Shown here one piece after another: positions 1 to 7,031 of a stretch of 10,922 nt of DNA. The notes below the pieces were generated by a model. That model saw nothing but the letters and a program-made list of their open reading frames with translations, was not told the origin of the DNA and searched no databases. Made by a program: the position numbers and the translations under genes. Source of the stretch: an uncultured Eubacteriales bacterium (GTDB lineage: Bacteria > Bacillota > Clostridia > Christensenellales > Aristaeellaceae); the NCBI GenBank assembly GCA_902782795.1, contig CACZOT010000066.1, forward strand, positions 1 through 10,922, written 5' to 3'. Position 1 is the stretch's first letter; every line of letters starts with the position of its first letter.

Positions 1-611
1 ACCCGGACGTGTTCAACATCCTGCTGCAGATCCTGGAGGACGGCCGGCTGACCGACGGCCAGGGCCGCGTGGTGGATTTCAAGAACACCGTCATCGTCAT
101 GACCAGCAACGCCGGCGCCAGCCTCATCAAGCGCCAGCGCTCCATGGGCTTCGGGTCCGGAGGGGACGAGGCCGAGCGCAGCTACGAGGCCATGAAGGAT
201 TCCATCATGGACGAGGTGCGCCGCGCCTTCCGGCCGGAGTTCCTCAACCGCGTGGACGAGATCATCGTCTTCCATTCCCTCGAGCAGCCGGATATCGAAC
301 GCATCGCCGAGCTCATGCTCAAGGCCGTGGCCAAGCGCCTGGCCGAGCGTGATTTCCACCTCGAGTACGACGAGGACGCAGTGCGCTTCCTCGCCGAGGC
401 GGGCTATGACCTCAAGTACGGCGCCAGGCCGCTGCGGCGCGCCATCCAGCGCATGGTGGAGGACGCGCTCAGCGAGGAGATCCTTGCCGGGTCGATCCGC
501 CTGGGCGGCACGGTGCGCATGAGCGTGGATCAGGAAAAACACGCCCTTTCCTTCACCCAGAAGGAAGAGGACCCCGTCCCTGCGCTGGAAAACGGCCAGG
601 AAGGGTCTTGA
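1..611 (+). CDS. clpC: ClpC-type Hsp100 AAA+ unfoldase, C-terminal part (5' end outside window)
   Basis: The frame is open from base 3 and ends at TGA 609-611. It covers the second AAA+ module from just after Walker B to the C-terminus. ClpC is the ATP-driven unfoldase that feeds proteins to the ClpP protease in the cytoplasm. Visible in order: PDVFNILLQILEDGRLTDGQGR, here cited only as the DGRLTDGQGR core; sensor-1 region VIVMTSNAGAS (about 92-123); the arginine-finger region FRPEFLNRVDEI (about 229-264); and the sensor-2 motif YGARPLRRAIQ (about 417-449) of the D2 small domain. The stretch LIKRQRSMGF after sensor 1 and the short tail match ClpC better than ClpB, which I base on remembered family sequences. 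The N-domain, first AAA+ module and ClpP-binding loop lie outside the window, so intactness cannot be judged. A promoter for the next gene overlaps its stop codon. Confidence 0.93.
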   Translation, partial: PDVFNILLQILEDGRLTDGQGRVVDFKNTVIVMTSNAGASLIKRQRSMGFGSGGDEAERSYEAMKDSIMDEVRRAFRPEFLNRVDEIIVFHSLEQPDIERIAELMLKAVAKRLAERDFHLEYDEDAVRFLAEAGYDLKYGARPLRRAIQRMVEDALSEEILAGSIRLGGTVRMSVDQEKHALSFTQKEEDPVPALENGQEGS

Positions 612-636
612 CCTGCCCGGTAAAATCGCAGATAAT
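608..636 (+). promoter_or_regulatory. Predicted sigma-A promoter for the SGNH hydrolase gene, overlapping the clpC stop
   Basis: TTGACC (608-613) and GATAAT (631-636) each match the consensus hexamer at 5 of 6 bases and are separated by exactly 17 bases. The -35 box begins in the final codons of clpC. Transcription would start near 643 and give a leader of roughly 118 bases to the ATG at 761, passing through both hairpins at 653-685 and 689-725. This is a pattern match only. Confidence 0.55.
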
Positions 637-652
637 TGGATATGGCGAAGGC

Positions 653-685
653 GGAGCCACCCGCGCCAGCGGCGCGGGTGGCTCC
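653..685 (+). terminator. Perfect 15-bp GC-rich hairpin, possible clpC terminator or leader structure
   Basis: GGAGCCACCCGCGCC (653-667) and GGCGCGGGTGGCTCC (671-685) are perfect reverse complements around a 3-base loop, AGC. The hairpin lies 41 bases after the clpC stop, where a terminator would be expected. However, it is followed by GTTCCGG rather than a T-run, so intrinsic termination would be weak or would depend on another factor. It also lies downstream of the predicted promoter at 608-636, so it would sit in the leader of the next gene. Confidence 0.5.
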
Positions 686-688
686 GTT

Positions 689-725
689 CCGGCGCGCGGC
701 GCGAAACCGAAGCGCCGCGCGCCGG
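689..725 (+). promoter_or_regulatory. Second tandem GC-rich hairpin in the SGNH hydrolase leader
   Basis: CCGGCGCGCGGCGC (689-702) pairs perfectly over 14 bp with GCGCCGCGCGCCGG (712-725) around the 9-base loop GAAACCGAA. It starts 3 bases after the first hairpin ends and stops 15 bases before the purine-rich Shine-Dalgarno stretch AGGAAAGG (741-748). It has no T-run. It could protect the 5' end of the message, limit translation or act with the first hairpin; its role is not known. Confidence 0.45.
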
Positions 726-760
726 TTCCTGGAGAAACCGAGGAAAGGGATGGGGCACCT

Positions 761-1423
761 ATGGAACTCAAGGGGAAGAAGATCGTCTTTCTGGGGGACA
801 GCATCACCGAAGGCGCCGGCGTGGCGGATATCGCCGCCAACCGTTTCGACAATCGCATCGCCGCGAAATACGGCGCGACGGCGGTGAACTATGGCATCGG
901 AGGAACGCGCATCGCCCACCAGCATAAGGCCAGCGACGTGCCGCGCTACGATCTGTGCTTCTGCGGCCGCGCCTATGATCTCGACAAGGACGCGGACGCG
1001 ATCGTTGTCTTCGGCGGCACGAACGATTACGGCCATGGCGACGCCGATTTCGGCTCCTTCGCGGACCGCACCCCCGCGACCTTCTGCGGCGCGGTGCGCT
1101 TCCTGGCCGCATTCCTCCGGGAGAATTACCCCAAAGCGAAGGTCGTCTTCCTTACGCCCTCCCGCCGCGAGGGCGACGAGCGGCCTGATCCCGATCCGCG
1201 CGGCCAGGGCGCGGACAAGCGCGCTCTCATCGAGTATGTGGACGCGATCGCGCGCATCGCCGGGGAAGAGGGCTGCGAGGTGCTGGACGTCTACCGCCGC
1301 CTCGGCGTGAATCCGAACGATCCCGCTGAACGCGCGCGCTTCACCGCCGACGGCCTGCACCTCAACGACGCGGGCCACGGAAAGCTCGCCGGGCTCGTGG
1401 GGGAATTCCTGGAGACCCTGTAA
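761..1423 (+). CDS. SGNH/GDSL-family hydrolase (esterase or lipase-like), cytoplasmic
   Basis: The protein is 220 residues. SGNH enzymes are serine hydrolases that usually cleave ester bonds of acylated sugars or lipids. All four signature blocks are present: block I FLGDSITEG with nucleophile Ser14; block II NYGIGGT with the oxyanion Gly near 46-48; block III GGTND with Asn88; and block V ADGLHLN with Asp197 and His200. The start is the ATG at 761, because the hydrolase fold begins right there and AGGAAAGG (741-748) lies upstream. The frame stays open back to a TTG at 608, but that stretch encodes only the GC hairpins. No signal peptide or membrane segment is seen, so it should act in the cytoplasm. 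It is probably a single-gene unit, bounded by a promoter at 608 and a terminator at 1451. The substrate cannot be told from sequence or context. Confidence 0.88.
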   Translation: MELKGKKIVFLGDSITEGAGVADIAANRFDNRIAAKYGATAVNYGIGGTRIAHQHKASDVPRYDLCFCGRAYDLDKDADAIVVFGGTNDYGHGDADFGSFADRTPATFCGAVRFLAAFLRENYPKAKVVFLTPSRREGDERPDPDPRGQGADKRALIEYVDAIARIAGEEGCEVLDVYRRLGVNPNDPAERARFTADGLHLNDAGHGKLAGLVGEFLETL

Positions 1424-1450
1424 GCCCTCCCCATCGAAAAGAGAATACGG

Positions 1451-1495
1451 AAACGGCCCCGCGCTTCCCGGAAAACGGGAGCGCGGGGCCGTTTT
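1451..1495. terminator. Bidirectional terminator between convergent genes
   Basis: Bases 1451-1470 pair with 1476-1494 in a stem of about 19 bp with one bulged T, around the loop GAAAA. TTTT follows on the plus strand (1492-1495). The A-tract before the stem gives GTTT on the minus strand. It lies between the stop of the SGNH hydrolase (1423) and the stop of rodA (1515), so it is placed to end both convergent transcripts. Confidence 0.85.
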
Positions 1496-1514
1496 GCGCA
1501 TTCGAAGGGCGGGG

Positions 1515-2786
1515 CTAGATCTCCACCGTCGGCCGGGCGTTGGCGACGTTCATGCGCACGTCCTTGCGGCGCATGTGCACGTTCAGGACGATGCCGATGC
1601 CGACCCAGTTCGTCAGCATGTTCGTGCCTCCGTAGCTGACGAAGGGCAGGGGGATGCCCGTAACGGGCATCAGGCCGATCACCATGCAGATATTCTCAAA
1701 CACGTGGAACAGCAGCATGGCCATGATGCCGATGGTGAGGTAGGTCCCGAAGGAATCGCCCGCCTGGGAGGACAGGGCCGTGAGGCGCACCATCAGCAGG
1801 AAGTACGCCAGCACCAGCGCGCCCGCGCCGACGAAACCGAAGGTCTCCGCGACGATGGCGAAGATGAAATCCGTATGGTCGTCGGGGATGTAGTTGAGCA
1901 GGGCGAAGGAGCCCTCCCTGAACATGCCCTTGCCCCAGAGCCCCGCCGAGCCGATGGCAATCTTGGCGTTGGTGATCTGGCGGGCGGTGTCCGGGTCGGA
2001 ATCCGGGTCCAGGAAGACGAGGATGCGCTTGAGGCGGAAGCTGACTTCCTCGGCGTTGGTCAGGTAGTACCAGAGCGGGATGAAGACGATGACCGCCGTG
2101 ATCGCCATACCGAAGATGAGCTTGTAGCTCGTGCCGGATGTGAAGAGCATGACGGCGAAAATGGCTACGTACACGAGGGCTGTGCCGAAATCCGGCTGCG
2201 CTGCGATGAGGAGCAGAGGCAGGCCCACGTAGGCCAGAACAGGCATGAGCTCCGAGAAGGTCTCGATGGGCTTTTTGCGGTTGGAGAACCACTTGGCCAG
2301 GGAGATGATGATGGCCAGCTTGGCAATCTCGGAGGGCTGGAAGGTGCGCTCGCCGCCGGATCCCCAGCGGAACCAGCCGGCCATACCGCCGCGGCCGCGC
2401 TCCATGGCCAGCACCACCAGGAGCAAACCGACGTGCAGCCAGTAGATAAGGTTCGAGAAGTTGGAGAGTAACTCTTAGCTGAAATAGAGCGTCGCCGAGA
2501 GGGCGAGCAGCCCGATGATCAGCCAGAGCAGCTGCAGCCGCGCGTAGTTGAGCGGCTGGGTGGAGAGGACCTCCATCACGCTCGTGGCGGGCGTATCGGT
2601 CGGCACGCCGGTGGCGGCGAAGATGCACACCACGCCGAAGAGGGAAATGCCCACCACGAGCAGGAGCAGCAGCCAGTCCAGCCGCCGCACCAGCAGCGGA
2701 TCGAAGCGGTTGCGGCGCACGAAAGTCTGGAGCCTGGCGATGTTGCGCGCGAAGGTGCGCCGGGCGGGTTTGCGGGCGTCTGTCAT
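1515..2786 (-). pseudogene. rodA: RodA, SEDS-family peptidoglycan glycosyltransferase, interrupted by an in-frame TAA at codon 104
   Basis: Read from the ATG at 2786 to the TAG at 1515-1517, this is one continuous frame of 423 codons broken only by TAA at 2475-2477 (codon 104). RodA polymerises glycan strands from lipid II in the membrane, together with PBP2 and MreBCD. The 103 codons before the stop give the cytoplasmic N-terminus and first membrane helices (RLDWLLLLLVVGISLFG). The codons after it continue at once with ELLSNFSNLIYWLH and a normal RodA body: TFQPSEIAKLA (near 149-159), QPDFGTAL (near 198-205) and the loop motif PDDHTDF, with the likely catalytic Asp at 306 in full numbering. 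The position reads FS-stop-ELL where the family usually has an aromatic residue, so a one-base change from a Tyr codon (TAC or TAT) is the simplest cause. There is no frameshift. Restart at TTG 2426 would lose the first helices and has no Shine-Dalgarno site. Either this is a true nonsense mutation or a base error in the sequence. It is the last gene of the operon, 24 bases after mrdA. Confidence 0.88.
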
Positions 2787-2810
2787 GGCGTTTGGATCCT
2801 TTCCGCCGCG

Positions 2811-5276
2811 TCAGTAGGCGAGCGTATTGTCGTTGGCGAAGGTGACGTCCTCGATCTGCTTGAGGGAATCGAGGTAATACTTGATGACGGTCTTGGCGCA
2901 GGTGGCGGCGTGCGAGCCGGCGTATCCGTTCTGGATGTAGACCACGACGACGATCTTCGGGTCTTCGGCCGGGGCGTAGGTGACGAGCCAGGCGTTGTTC
3001 TCCACGTCCAGGTCCGTCCTTTCAGCGGTACCGGTCTTGGCGGCGACGGAGTAGGGGAAATTCAGGAACTGGCTGGAAGCCGTACCGTCTTCGGAAGCGT
3101 CCGCCACGGCCTCCATTCCGGCCTGGATGGCGGCGAGGTAATCCTGCGCTCCGACGATCTGGTTGGCGACGACGGGCTCCTTGTCTAGGACGATGGCGCC
3201 GTTGGCGGAGACGATCTTGTCCACCAGCTGCAGATCGTACACCGTGCCGCCGTTGGCGACCGCGGCGACGTAGCGCGCCACGGACACGGGCGTCACCTGG
3301 GTGATGGACTGGCCGATGGCCGCCATGATGGTCTCGTTGGCGGTCCAGCGCAGATCCTGGATATAATAGTAGAATTCGTTGGCCAGGAAGTTGTGGGAGA
3401 TGTACTCGCTGGGCAGGTTCATCTGGTCCAGGAGGATGTTGCGGATCTCGCGCGGCCAGTCGGCCTTGTCGATGTTGGTGTCTCCCGCGATATCCATGAT
3501 GGCCTTGGAGACGCGGGCGAGGCGCTCTTCGTCGTACTGGATGCCGCGGTCCTGGCCGATGGAGCGCAGCTTGCGGAGAATGGTGTAGTAGGCGAAGATC
3601 GGCTTGGAGGTGTACTGCCCCTCGATGGAGCGGGCGGGATCGTAGAGCTTTTCCTGGCTGCCCACGAAGGGGACGGTCTCGGAGTTGAGCTCGATGCCGG
3701 TGCGGGTGGTCAGGCCCAGCTGCGCCGCCCATTTGTTGATGTTGGCGATACCGAGCCGGTAGCCGATGGTGTAGAAGAAGTAGTTGCAGCTGTTCTTCAG
3801 CCCTTCGACGACGGTCTGGTTGGCGTGCTTGTAGCGGTTCTGCTCCGTGATCCAGCACTTCGGGGGCTTGGATTCGTTCGTGAGGGTGAAGAAGCCCTCG
3901 TCCGTGATGGTCTCCTCTAGGGTGAGCTTGCCCTCCATGAGCGCGCCGAGCGCCGTGCACATCTTGAAAATGGAGCCGGGCGTGTCGCGGGCCGAGACGG
4001 CGCGGTTGTACAGGGGGTTGTTGGGGGCAGTGGCGATGTCGGTCCAATCGTCCGGATCGATAACGCCCGAGAACAGGGAGAGATCGAAATCCGGATAGGA
4101 GGCGATGGCGAGGACCTCGCCGGTGTTCGGGTCAATGGCGACCATGGCGCCCGTCTCGGCGAGCTGAATCTCCCTGTTCGCTTCAGCGTATTCGGCGAGG
4201 GTCTCGCGATTGTTGCGGATCCAGCGGTCGCTCATGAGGTCTTCCTGCTCTTCGCGAATGGCGGCGATCTGCGCCTCGAGCGCGGTTTCCATGACGCGCT
4301 GCAGGCCGATATCCAGGGTGAGGATGACGTCGTTTCCGTCGATGGGCTCGGTGTAGCTGAGCTCGCTGATGACCTTGCCGCGGCTGTTGATCTCGACCAC
4401 GCGCTCGCCCTGGCGGTAGGAGATGGACGCGGTGAGCTGGTCTTCCATGCTGGCCTCGATGCCGGACATGCCGACCAGAGAATCCACGCCGTAGCCCTTG
4501 GCGACGTAATCCTCCAGGGTGGCCGAGCCGGAAATGCGGCTGATGTAGCCGATGGTGTGGCAGGCGGTCTTGCCCTGCGGGTAGACGCGCTCGTAGCTCT
4601 CGGTGATGGAGATGCCCTCCAGCTCCATGGAGCGCACTTCGATCTCGGAGACGGTCTCGAGGCTGACGTCGTAGGCAATGGTGACGGGCTTGGACAGGTA
4701 GGCGCTCATGCGCGAGGCCTGCCAGATGGCCAGGATCTTGATCTTGAATTCCTCGTCGAGTTCCTCGGGGATGGAATAGTTCGCGCAAAGCGTGTCAAAG
4801 AGCGTGTCGACGGTGTTCTTTTCCCCCGTGAGGTAGAAATTCTGCCGCCACTGGCTCTCGCGCTTTTCGCGCACGTAATCGCTGGTCCCGCCGGTATCGA
4901 ACTGCCAGTTGCCATCCTCGTCGCGGGAGAGCCAAAACTCGGTGACGGTGGAGTTTCCGTTGGATTCGATGAGCTTGATGGTCTCGATGATGACCTGCGT
5001 GTAGGCGGCGCGGTCCGAGGCGCGGTTGCGGTCCGGATCGCGGTAGAATTGGACGTTGTAGCTCTCGCGGTCATAGGCGAGGGTGTTCATGTTGCGGTCG
5101 TAGATGGTGCCGCGCTTGCCCACGATCGTCTGGGTGCGGGTGGTCTTGGCGAGGGCGGCGTCGGCGTAGGTATCGGCGTTGACGAGCTGGAGATTGGCCA
5201 GCTGCGCGAACATCGCCGAAAAGACGATGATGAGCAGGAGGATGTAGATCAGATAGCGCTGGATGGTCGGCCGCAT
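2811..5276 (-). CDS. mrdA: Penicillin-binding protein 2, class B elongasome transpeptidase
   Basis: The protein is 821 residues. PBP2 crosslinks the glycan strands made by RodA during lateral-wall growth, with its catalytic domain outside the membrane. It has one N-terminal membrane anchor (about residues 8-30), then a dimerisation or pedestal domain starting near KRGTIYDRN (54-62). The transpeptidase domain carries SxxK at Ser435-Lys438 (PGSIFK), SxN at 496-498 (SCN) and KTG at 747-749 (AAKTGTAE), so the active site looks complete. The distance from SxN to KTG is about 250 residues, longer than in E. coli PBP2, with an extra helical-looking stretch near 545-645; long PBP2 proteins of this kind are usual in Clostridia. 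The start ATG is preceded by an AGGGGGAA Shine-Dalgarno stretch about 8 bases away. It lies between mreD (87-base gap) and rodA (24-base gap), which supports the elongasome rather than the divisome role. Confidence 0.93.
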   Translation of the reverse strand: MRPTIQRYLIYILLLIIVFSAMFAQLANLQLVNADTYADAALAKTTRTQTIVGKRGTIYDRNMNTLAYDRESYNVQFYRDPDRNRASDRAAYTQVIIETIKLIESNGNSTVTEFWLSRDEDGNWQFDTGGTSDYVREKRESQWRQNFYLTGEKNTVDTLFDTLCANYSIPEELDEEFKIKILAIWQASRMSAYLSKPVTIAYDVSLETVSEIEVRSMELEGISITESYERVYPQGKTACHTIGYISRISGSATLEDYVAKGYGVDSLVGMSGIEASMEDQLTASISYRQGERVVEINSRGKVISELSYTEPIDGNDVILTLDIGLQRVMETALEAQIAAIREEQEDLMSDRWIRNNRETLAEYAEANREIQLAETGAMVAIDPNTGEVLAIASYPDFDLSLFSGVIDPDDWTDIATAPNNPLYNRAVSARDTPGSIFKMCTALGALMEGKLTLEETITDEGFFTLTNESKPPKCWITEQNRYKHANQTVVEGLKNSCNYFFYTIGYRLGIANINKWAAQLGLTTRTGIELNSETVPFVGSQEKLYDPARSIEGQYTSKPIFAYYTILRKLRSIGQDRGIQYDEERLARVSKAIMDIAGDTNIDKADWPREIRNILLDQMNLPSEYISHNFLANEFYYYIQDLRWTANETIMAAIGQSITQVTPVSVARYVAAVANGGTVYDLQLVDKIVSANGAIVLDKEPVVANQIVGAQDYLAAIQAGMEAVADASEDGTASSQFLNFPYSVAAKTGTAERTDLDVENNAWLVTYAPAEDPKIVVVVYIQNGYAGSHAATCAKTVIKYYLDSLKQIEDVTFANDNTLAY

Positions 5277-5363
5277 GGAGAGGTTCCCCCTTTCATGGCC
5301 GCGGAATCATTTGCGGACGCAGGTTTTTTGTTTGGACGGACGGGAGGGCGTTTTCGCTCCCCG

Positions 5364-5858
5364 TCAGCGGCGGTCATAGCGCGCCGCGCGCGGGCGCAGG
5401 GCGGCGTTGAAGAGAAGATACTCCAGCTGCACGAGCGCCGTGTTGAGAAGGACGCGCCAGCCCGCGTGGGCCAGCTGGGAAGCTGCGAAATCCGTCCCCG
5501 CGATGAGGCTGTAGATCAGCATCGAGCCTTCGAAGAGCACCAGGCACGCCGCCGCGGAGATGACGGTGAAGAGGATGGTGCGCCGCAGGGCATGGCTGGC
5601 GAGGCCGGAGGCCAGGCCGCCCAGGCCGTACAGAACGATCATCAGGCCCACGGGCGTGGAGACGGTGACGTCGATCAAAAACCCCGCGACGATGCCGAAC
5701 AGCGCTCCGCGCGTGCGCCCGAGCACAAGGCCCATGGCGACGGTGGACGTGAAAGCGAAAAAGGGGAAGAGCCAATGGAGCGGCGTCGCGGGCACCACGG
5801 CGGTGTCCAGCAGCACGGCGACCAAGAGCGCCAAGGCGGGAAAGATCCTGCGGAACAT
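5364..5858 (-). CDS. mreD: MreD, rod shape-determining integral membrane protein
   Basis: The protein is 164 residues and almost entirely hydrophobic, with about five membrane segments (for example near 5-25, 33-50, 52-75, 95-115 and 135-152) and a short basic tail. This matches the size and topology of MreD, the membrane partner of MreC in the elongasome. Family sequence identity is always low, so the call rests on topology together with its position directly after mreC (18-base gap) and before mrdA. The ATG at 5858 is set by a strong AAGGAGG Shine-Dalgarno site 9 bases upstream, located in the mreC-mreD gap and around the mreC stop. The gap that follows (5277-5363) shows no clear promoter or terminator. 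Confidence 0.88.
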   Translation of the reverse strand: MFRRIFPALALLVAVLLDTAVVPATPLHWLFPFFAFTSTVAMGLVLGRTRGALFGIVAGFLIDVTVSTPVGLMIVLYGLGGLASGLASHALRRTILFTVISAAACLVLFEGSMLIYSLIAGTDFAASQLAHAGWRVLLNTALVQLEYLLFNAALRPRAARYDRR

Positions 5859-5876
5859 GGCCTTGCGCCTCCTTGC

Positions 5877-6980
5877 CTACTGCTGGACGCCCTCGGCCCA
5901 GGTCTGCTCCATATCCTGCATGTCAGCGGGATCGGCGGGCGCGGTGGGCGCGATGGTCGGATAGTACCAGATATCGTCGTCGCCCTCGGGCACGGTGGTC
6001 GGCTCGGGCGAGGCGGTGGGCAGCGAGAGCTCGGTGGGCTCCTTGGTGGGCCGTGGCGTAGGCGTGGGCAGGGAGGGCAGGGTCTCGTCCGTATCGGTCT
6101 CGTTCTGGACGCGCAGCACGAGGACTTCCTCAATATGCGCGAAGTCCGCGTGCGGCGTGACGACGACGTAGCTCTCCGCGGCGTCCTTGGCGCGGCTGAC
6201 AGCCGAGACCTGGCCGACGGGGATGCCCTTGGGGTAGATCATATCCACGCCGGAGGTGATGACCGTGTCTCCCACGGCGGCGTCGCTGGAGGCGGGGAGG
6301 TAATAGACGTAGCAGGAGGCCGTGTCGTTGGCCGTGGTGGTGACGCCGCGCAGAACGCCGTTGTCTCGCGTGCGCTGGATCAGGCAGGAGACGGCGCTGC
6401 GGCTGTCGATCACGGAGAGGACCTTCGCCCAGTTGTAGCCCACTTCATAGACGCGGCCCACGAGCCCGTCGCCCGTGACCACGGCCATGTTCACCGCCAC
6501 TCCGCTGGACGTGCCCGCGTTGATGGAGAAGGAATCGAACCAGGGACCCGGCGCCCGCGCGATGACCTTCGCGTAGAGCGGGTCCAGGGAATCATAGCGG
6601 TCGTAAGCGCCCAGGAGCGAGCGCAGGCGCTTGTTCTCCTCTTCCTCCTCCTCGAGCGAGGCGATCTCGAGCTTGAGCGAATCGTTGTCACGGCGCAGCG
6701 CGGCGTATTCCTCGCTCAGCTCCTGGTAATTGCGCCTGTGCTCGATGAGATTGACCGCCCAGTTGGTGGCGTTGGTGAACGCCCGCTGGATGGGGGAGAA
6801 GACCGTGCCCGCGGCGTTCTCCGCGACGGACGTCTGCCCGCCGGGCCGCGAGATCAGAAAGATGACCAGAACGAGCGCCAGAACGGCGACGGCCACGGCC
6901 AGCACTGTGCGGCTGACCTTGCCGCCGCGGCCGCGTCCGCTGCCGCGCACGGGGCGGCGCTTCGAATTCGCCTTAGCCAA
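5877..6980 (-). CDS. mreC: MreC, rod shape-determining bitopic membrane protein with a Pro/Thr-rich tail
   Basis: The protein is 367 residues. MreC scaffolds PBP2 and RodA on the outer face of the membrane. In order: a basic cytoplasmic N-terminus (1-24), one membrane helix (about 25-44), a coiled coil rich in Glu and Leu (about 83-123), and the beta-barrel MreC core with INAGTSSGV, GDGLVGRV (170-177) and YPKGIPVGQV (249-258). From about 300 there is a Pro/Thr/Glu-rich tail that ends in a short acidic and aromatic segment (DDDIWYY, 334-340). This tail goes beyond the conserved core and should lie outside the cell membrane. The start is TTG at 6980, set by GAGGAG (6992-6997) 11 bases upstream; no ATG fits better. 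A small inverted repeat, GCCGCCC/GGGCGGC (7003-7017), lies just upstream of that site in the mreB-mreC gap and could modulate translation. Confidence 0.93.
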   Translation of the reverse strand: MAKANSKRRPVRGSGRGRGGKVSRTVLAVAVAVLALVLVIFLISRPGGQTSVAENAAGTVFSPIQRAFTNATNWAVNLIEHRRNYQELSEEYAALRRDNDSLKLEIASLEEEEEENKRLRSLLGAYDRYDSLDPLYAKVIARAPGPWFDSFSINAGTSSGVAVNMAVVTGDGLVGRVYEVGYNWAKVLSVIDSRSAVSCLIQRTRDNGVLRGVTTTANDTASCYVYYLPASSDAAVGDTVITSGVDMIYPKGIPVGQVSAVSRAKDAAESYVVVTPHADFAHIEEVLVLRVQNETDTDETLPSLPTPTPRPTKEPTELSLPTASPEPTTVPEGDDDIWYYPTIAPTAPADPADMQDMEQTWAEGVQQ

Positions 6981-7031
6981 TGAAAGAACAACTCCTCACG
7001 CAGCCGCCCGGGGCGGCGCATATCGCTTTGA

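Noticed and set aside
608..760. TTG-initiated extension of the SGNH hydrolase
   Set aside because: The extra residues come from the two GC hairpins and the clpC stop region. The fold and a usable Shine-Dalgarno stretch point to ATG 761.
1515..2426. Translation restart at TTG 2426 giving a shortened RodA
   Set aside because: No Shine-Dalgarno site precedes it, and it would lose the N-terminal helices. The start lies inside a membrane segment.
2475..2477. Stop-codon reassignment (TAA read as Tyr)
   Set aside because: TAA is the natural end of the SGNH hydrolase (1421-1423) and the oxidoreductase (10056-10058), and TAG and TGA also serve as stops here.
5335..5366. Weak inverted repeat after the mreD stop, as a possible terminator inside the operon
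   Set aside because: The stem has bulges and mismatches, and no T-run follows it on the minus strand. The operon probably continues into mrdA.
4557..6983. An open frame of about 800 codons on the plus strand, antisense to mrdA, mreD and mreC
   Set aside because: Its composition (runs of Gly, Ala, Arg, Asp, His) is that of a GC-rich antisense frame, and the opposite strand encodes three well-recognised proteins.
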